A stretch of 64,000 nt of DNA. Origin: Adiantum capillus-veneris. Its lineage: Eukaryota; Streptophyta; Polypodiopsida; Polypodiales; Pteridaceae. The notes below the pieces were generated by a model that saw only the letters and a program-made list of their open reading frames with translations, was not told the DNA's origin and searched no databases. The stretch's first letter is position 1. Each line of letters opens with the position of its first letter. Positions 59,406 to 64,000 of the stretch are shown here, piece by piece. The stretch is taken from NCBI GenBank assembly GCA_014529385.2, contig CM043953.1, positions 96,103,342 through 96,167,341 on the forward strand, given 5' to 3'. The position numbers were made by a program, and so were the translations under genes.

Positions 59406-61493
59406 CTAGGCTGGTGTCTCCTCCTCCTCCCTCCTGCGCTCTTCTTCACGCCTGCACCTCTCCTCTTCCTGCTCCCGCCGTCTCCGGCTCTGCTCTTCCT
59501 CTTCACGTCGTTTCTGCTGCTCTTCGCTCTCCGGCTTTTTGCCTATGCCTCCGTATCTCTCGTTGTCCTGGCGGCCCCGGCCACCTCTTTTGGATGGAGG
59601 GAAGAAGACCTCCTCATCCCGGCCGAGTTCTCTTAGCTGCTCTTCATCCACATTGAAGGCAGCGGCGGTGACTTGCTTGGGGATACCACGGTAGACAGAG
59701 TTCTTGCCTGCCAGGAAGGTGGTGAAAGGGCTGCAAAAAACATTCAGGAGAACAAGGATAACTGCATTATCATTCAATAATGTGCGATGACATGATGGCT
59801 GCGACGACGATGACGTGACATGATGTCAACAATGTTCAAAACAAACCTTGATGATGTAACCAGCTTGATCCATTCAAGTCCTTGATCTCCTGCAATTTTC
59901 ACTGAAGGGAAGAACTGAGGAATAACTAGCACAGTGCCCTCGCGCACTTCTTGATCGAGCACATTCTCCCCATCTCCGCTCGCAACTTGAACTCGCCCGT
60001 TCCCTCGAGTGAAGTAGAAAAGTTGGTGCCCATTGCGCACGAACGAAGGCGCCATCATTGCATTCTGATAGAAGCCAGAATTCAACATCAGACAGACAAT
60101 GTCTGTCTTAGTCCTTTATTAATAATTAATCACCGTCTTAATCCTCGAGTAATTAGTGGCTGTCCTACTTTGTAATTTATAATAAGAAAACAACTGTTTG
60201 TAGCTAACATGGAACGGTCTTAATTACCTTTTCCAAGGACACCTTCACCGCGCTAAATCCAATCTGATGCAAAGCGGGCAGCTTATGGCAATTGACTCTA
60301 TTGAGAGCACCGCCATTTTTTACGTAGAAGTCCGGAAACTCATCCCTCATGCTGTACTTGAGCTCCTCAAAGTAGAAAGGGTCTGAAGTTTCCTTCAAGT
60401 AGTTTCTCTCTTCCTCCTCCCCCCCTTCCTCTCTGATCCAGCTGCGCCGCTCGGGTATCTCTGGGAAGTGGATCTTTTGCTTCGCTTTCACAATGCCTGC
60501 TTCGTTTTGGTTCTCAAGGAGAGTCTGGATTGTTTGCTCGTCGACACCCCATGCTTTAGCGAGAGTGTCTTTGCTGAATCCATGAAGTACAGATCCAAAC
60601 CTGGCCTGCTTGCTACCAGCAAGTCCAAATTGCTGCATACAAAAGTCCATTCTTATCATTTGATCACTTTTACCAGCAGTACATAGCATTGAGCACTTTA
60701 GTAGATGCAATAGCATTGATTCCACTTTTACCAGCAGTAAATAACTAATTCATTCACAATATGCAGATCTCATATGGCACTGGCTAATGTCTAAGTGCAT
60801 GCACGGGGTTTGCTAATTACATGAAAGCGCCCGGGGTTTGCTCCATAGCTGGTATCTCCGGCCCATAGAATGCGGTGACGCTCATTGCCGTCATTATACC
60901 ACCAGTAAACGGTGCCCTTGGGCAGGGCAATCACATCCCCCCGCTGCACTTTCCGAATATAAGTTCGCCGATACTCGCTCTCAGCACCGGGGATGACGGC
61001 GCCCATTTTACCGCACCCTGCACCGCAAATTACAATTACCATTCAACAAGAGCTAGGCAAGAGAGTCGACGCCATTTATCACAAACTACAAAGGTAATAT
61101 GAAAATGCAAAATGCACCTTGCAAAACATAGGCAATCTTGTCCGCATCCGTATACTGTGGCACCAGCAACCCATTCTCTTCCAGGTCGAGCTCCGCTATG
61201 CCCACATGTGCGTTGCGAATGGCATCGATCTCTTCACTCCAGACACGAAGCCGTCCCCCCTCTGACTGAAGCTGCTCACGAGGCCGTCCGAGCTCGATTT
61301 GAGGATATAAGCCACGTCGCTCTTCTTCCTCCTCGCGGCCACGATGACGGCGTCTTCCCCTTTCCTCTTCCTCGCGCTCACGAGGCTCCATCACCCTGCG
61401 ACCACGACTACCGGCCTCGCGAGACGCCAAGGAGGTGGTCAAGAGGCCAAGGACCAGAAGAAGACCAAGCACCAGCTGCCCTGCGCGCGCCAT
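59406..61493 (-). CDS. Two-cupin storage globulin (11S/legumin-like), five exons
   Basis: Exons on the minus strand: 61493-61118, 61017-60821, 60632-60228, 60064-59847, 59730-59406; every intron has GT..AG ends and the joined frame is open for 506 codons. Residues 1-23 form a signal peptide (MARAGQLVLGLLLVLGLLTT), so the product enters the ER for vacuolar/protein-body storage. An Arg/Glu-rich stretch follows, then cupin 1 (SEGGRLRVWSEE, DKIAYVLQG, GDVIALPKGTVYWWYNDG), a legumin-type helical linker (GVDEQTIQTLLENQNEAG), cupin 2 (MMAPSFVRNGHQLFYFTRG, GTVLVIPQFFPSVK, SVYRGIPKQVTAAAFNV) and an unusual Arg/Glu-only tail of about 45 residues. The Asn-Gly processing site and the acidic/basic-chain Cys pair of seed-plant legumins are not visible. 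Vicilin-like or fern spore globulin are alternatives. Confidence 0.88.
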
Positions 61494-61690
61494 AGCTACA
61501 ACTCTAGTGGTACACCTAGCTAGCTATGACGTACTATACACGAAGAAAGCAGGAGTGCAGTGGTCGCCTTTTATAGGAGCGCGCAGCTGGAAGATGAGTT
61601 CGGAAAGAGCATGCTCGCAGTGTCGATACGTCGCGGCCTCTGCGAAGCCCCTCTCCATTTGGAAACGTTTGTTCTTCATGACATGCAGTT
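61494..61690 (-). promoter_or_regulatory. Globulin core promoter and RY motif
   Basis: On the minus strand CTATAAAAGG (plus 61567-61576) is a TATA box about 75 bp before the ATG. TGCATG (plus CATGCA, 61682-61687), the RY motif bound by B3 factors of the ABI3/FUS3 class in storage-protein genes, lies about 110 bp further upstream, and ACGT cores occur at about 61527 and 61628. The same TATA and RY layout is preserved in the truncated copy at 63.8-63.9 kb. Confidence 0.65.
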
Positions 61691-61699
61691 CTCTTTCTC

Positions 61700-62330
61700 A
61701 CCAACGCTTAATTACACGCAACAATAAAATTGAAATTTATTACAAATTTGATATTTGTGACGTGCTGCCTAGTCAGCCATTGTTATATGCCACGGGCTAT
61801 TAAAAGAACCAGGGAGGAGTAGTCGTGTGCATTTTTTGGGGCGATCTGCGTCGTCCATGATGTGAGCAAAACAAAAAAGTAAACATGGATCGGACGCTGG
61901 CATGGAGCTCTCGGACGGGCAAGGACGACCACGTTGGCAAAAATGTGATGAGGTGGATCCGTCGAGGTCGGAATCTCCATGTTGGCAAATTGTCGTACGT
62001 TGCAAGAGGATTGCGAAGAGTGGCTTTCATGAATTAGTGGCTGTAAGGGTGGTGGGTTGGGGGCTTGGAGGGTTGCAAGCGTAGGAGGGCGGGTGTCTAT
62101 GGGAGAGGAGGGGTGAGAGGGTCAAAGATTGCTTGCATTGCTGTGCAGCCTCGACGTAGGGCCTCAACAGGGTGGTGGACAAGCTTGCAAGTCTCGAGAG
62201 GGTGGCCCCCACATTTTGCAAACAGCAAGCCGCACAGGGATTGCACAAGCCTCATTTTGGGATTTCATATTCACCTAATCACAACTTTTTTGTGTGCTCA
62301 CAATGTTAATTAACTAAATTCTCAATTCAT
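61700..62330. other. Globulin 5' flank then unassigned sequence
   Basis: A GACGTG (ABRE-like) lies at about 61758. From 61800 onward no feature is recognised; opposing open frames are short and unsupported. 62290-62330 begins the repeat family shared with 48.7 kb. Confidence 0.4.
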
Positions 62331-62718
62331 CAATCTTCACATTCACAAAAAATGACAATGTGGTTTGAAGGTAATCTGGTAGGTTGGCTGGATTTGCCCA
62401 CCGGTACAGCGCCCAGGCCTGTCGAAATAATTGCGCCACACGTCGAGGGCACAACTTGGCAGGCCCGATGCATAGCCAGACGGGCCTTAAGGGCACTATA
62501 TAAGAGGGCCCTAGGGTCCCCCATCAATCTTCACATTCACAAAAAATGACAATGTGGTTTGAAGGGAATCTGGTAGGTTGGTTGGATTTGCCCACCGGTA
62601 TAGCGCCTAGGCCTGTCGAAATAATTGCGCCACACGTCGGGGGCACAACTTGGCAGGCTCGATGCATAGCTAGATGGGCCTTAAGGGCACTATATAAGAG
62701 GGACCCTAGGTCCCCCAT
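62331..62718 (+). repeat. Tandem 194-bp units, each with a TATA box
   Basis: Unit 1 is 62331-62524 and unit 2 is 62525-62718, beginning CAATCTTCACATTCAC and each containing TATATAAGAGGG (62497 and 62691). After unit 2 come about 200 bp with an AATAAATTTGGTTT polyadenylation-like motif (62850-62870). This is the layout of a retroelement U3-R region with duplicated promoter. The first 30 bp match the left end of the foreign segment in element B. Confidence 0.8.
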
Positions 62719-62930
62719 TCTCTTTAAAAACGTCCAAGCTTCCCAGCCTTGAGAACTTCCTAGTTGTCCTAAGCTCTACCAAGCTTTCGCAAGCCTTCAT
62801 AAGCCTGACAGACGGTATAATCCTTCACTTAATTTCATGTCTTTTGTTGTGTAATAAATTTGGTTTACTGTTTTATAAATATTTTTTCTAATTTTTGAAG
62901 TGTGCTGATCTAGCTTTTCATGTCATAATA

Positions 62931-63697
62931 ATCAATATCTAATTCTCCTAAATGATTTTCTCATGGTAAACTAATCATTTAATATGGGAAAGTGCCAGGG
63001 GAGAAAAAGCTAGAATATTGGTTAAGCTAGCAGACCGGCCATAGTAGGGATCCAAAGGAGGGAAAATAGGGATCCAAAGGGGGGGCCATCTGGAAAAGAG
63101 CCATGTGCAACAATGGGCTAAAAAGACCCTAAGGTTCAGCCCATTAAGACTTCCAAAATGCTAAGGTTCCAAAATTCAAAGGTTGTGTCCAAAGGTCAAC
63201 CTTAAGGGAATTGGATGCTTTGTGTGTGTACAAAAAAGTCTTTACAAATCCCTACATAGGAGGGATTTTTCATCTCCCTAGCCCAGATGCCCACAAGGTG
63301 TACCCAATTCCTATTGGATGGCCTTGGAGGTGGACCAATGAGAATTAGGCTAGAGTAAATCTAGTTTAATTAATTTAAAAACACTTAATAAAAGAACCAA
63401 TGAGAATTAAGTCCTCCAGAAGACTATTGGACAGTCTCCCAAGGGGTCCAATGAGCATTCAGCAGTCCAATGGCTTGCCTGATTCCTATTGGCCAGGAGG
63501 CAAAGGGGTCCAATGAGAGTTTAGTTGAATTATTAAATTACCTTAAGCCTTTAGAAAAGGGAAAGGGGGACACATGTCAGAAGGCTATCACTTATACTGC
63601 TTAATTGTCATTGGCTAGCTCTAGGGAGGACCAATGGGAGGATAGCAAGAGCAAATAGCAAGGGGGCTCACCCAAGAGAGAGAGGGGGCTGATTTGT
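62931..63697 (+). mobile_element. Partial element-B-type LTR
   Basis: Starts TGTCATAATAATCAATATC and aligns with the first ~800 bp of the element B LTRs (CTAGAATATTGGTTAAGC, repeated CCAATGAG phrases, AAGAGAGAGAGGGGG). Similarity ends at GGGGGCTGATTT, directly followed by globulin sequence. Neither the rest of the LTR nor an internal region follows. Confidence 0.88.
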
Positions 63698-64000
63698 GCA
63701 AAGCACCAGCTGCCCTGCGCGCGCCATAGCTACAACTCTAGTGGGCTGCACTCTACAGCTACACCTAGCTAGCTATGACGTACCATACACGAAGAAAACA
63801 AGAGTGCAATGGTCGCCTTTTATAGTAGCGCGCAGCTGGAAGATGAGTTTGGAAAGAGCATGCTCGCCTGATCTGCGAAGCCCCCTCTCCATTTGGAAAC
63901 GTTTGTTCTTCATGGCATGCAGCTTTCTCTCACGAACGCTTAATTACACGCAACGATAAAATTGAAATTTGCCTTTTAATATAAAGATTACAATTTTGAT
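63698..64000 (-). pseudogene. Second globulin gene copy: promoter and nine codons only
   Basis: From 63702 rightward the sequence matches 61467-61740 at high identity: ATG at 63728 with MARAGQLVL, TATA box (plus 63816-63825), RY motif (63916-63921) and upstream flank. Its 5' UTR has an extra ~15 nt (CTGCACTCTACAGCTAC). After codon nine the sequence becomes the partial LTR, so the gene body is lost. It shows the globulin locus was duplicated before retroelement activity or deletion removed this copy. Confidence 0.85.

Noticed and set aside
61112-61495. 127-codon plus-strand frame over globulin exon 1, and 122 codons at 59288-59656
   Set aside because: Antisense of GC-rich Arg/Glu-coding exons; no independent support.

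Overview
The window looks like nuclear DNA of a plant with a large, repeat-laden genome. Evidence: an intron-containing two-cupin storage globulin gene with a signal peptide, chromodomain and very large Ty3/Gypsy retrotransposons, LINEs, CACTA and hAT transposons, and long GA/CT/TA microsatellites. The globulin lacks the Asn-Gly processing site typical of seed-plant 11S legumins, and the retroelements are huge and nested. This fits a fern or other non-angiosperm vascular plant best, but the sequence alone does not prove it. Only one cellular gene with an uninterrupted coding sequence is seen; almost everything else is mobile DNA decaying mainly through C-to-T (G-to-A) changes that create TGA, TAG and TAA stops.

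Layout. 0.2-9.4 kb: three LINE insertions head to tail on the minus strand (two near full length, one 165-bp 3' stub), each ending in a (GATA)n tail, inside GA microsatellite. 9.4-10.2 kb: GA/TA microsatellite. 10.7-14.2 kb: a broken CACTA (En/Spm) transposase region followed by a GGTTATGG-rich array. 14.8-15.2 kb: possible hAT relic. 15.6-16.1 kb: exact 245-bp tandem duplication. 17.07-42.64 kb: a giant minus-strand Ty3/Gypsy element (element A) with LTRs, PPT and a tRNA-Asp-type PBS. Its order is gag, RT, RNase H, integrase, then a protease-like domain and a long coiled-coil accessory ORF. An iterated 22-bp palindrome marks its non-coding parts.

A second mobile block (about 29.0-36.5 kb) sits inside element A between gag and RT. 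It holds a nearly complete hAT transposase, a protein-kinase-like gene, a coiled-coil gene and two ~100-nt foldback hairpins. 42.6-43.2 kb: relic of another Gypsy gag. 44.718-53.881 kb: a chromovirus (element B, plus strand) bounded by a perfect 5-bp GAAAC target-site duplication. Its RT core is replaced by a 1.5-kb foreign segment with a 155-bp satellite, and one LTR is chimeric with element A-type sequence. 54.5-57.2 kb: dense CT/GA/CA microsatellites. 59.4-61.5 kb: the five-exon storage globulin gene (minus) with TATA and RY-type promoter motifs. 62.3-62.7 kb: a duplicated TATA-bearing unit. 62.9-63.7 kb: a partial element-B LTR. 63.7-64.0 kb: a second globulin promoter cut off after nine codons at that LTR.

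The best candidate for something undescribed is the nested block: a transposase with two cargo-like genes and structurally conserved foldbacks. Next come the palindrome iterated in element A and the protease-like domain lying downstream of integrase.
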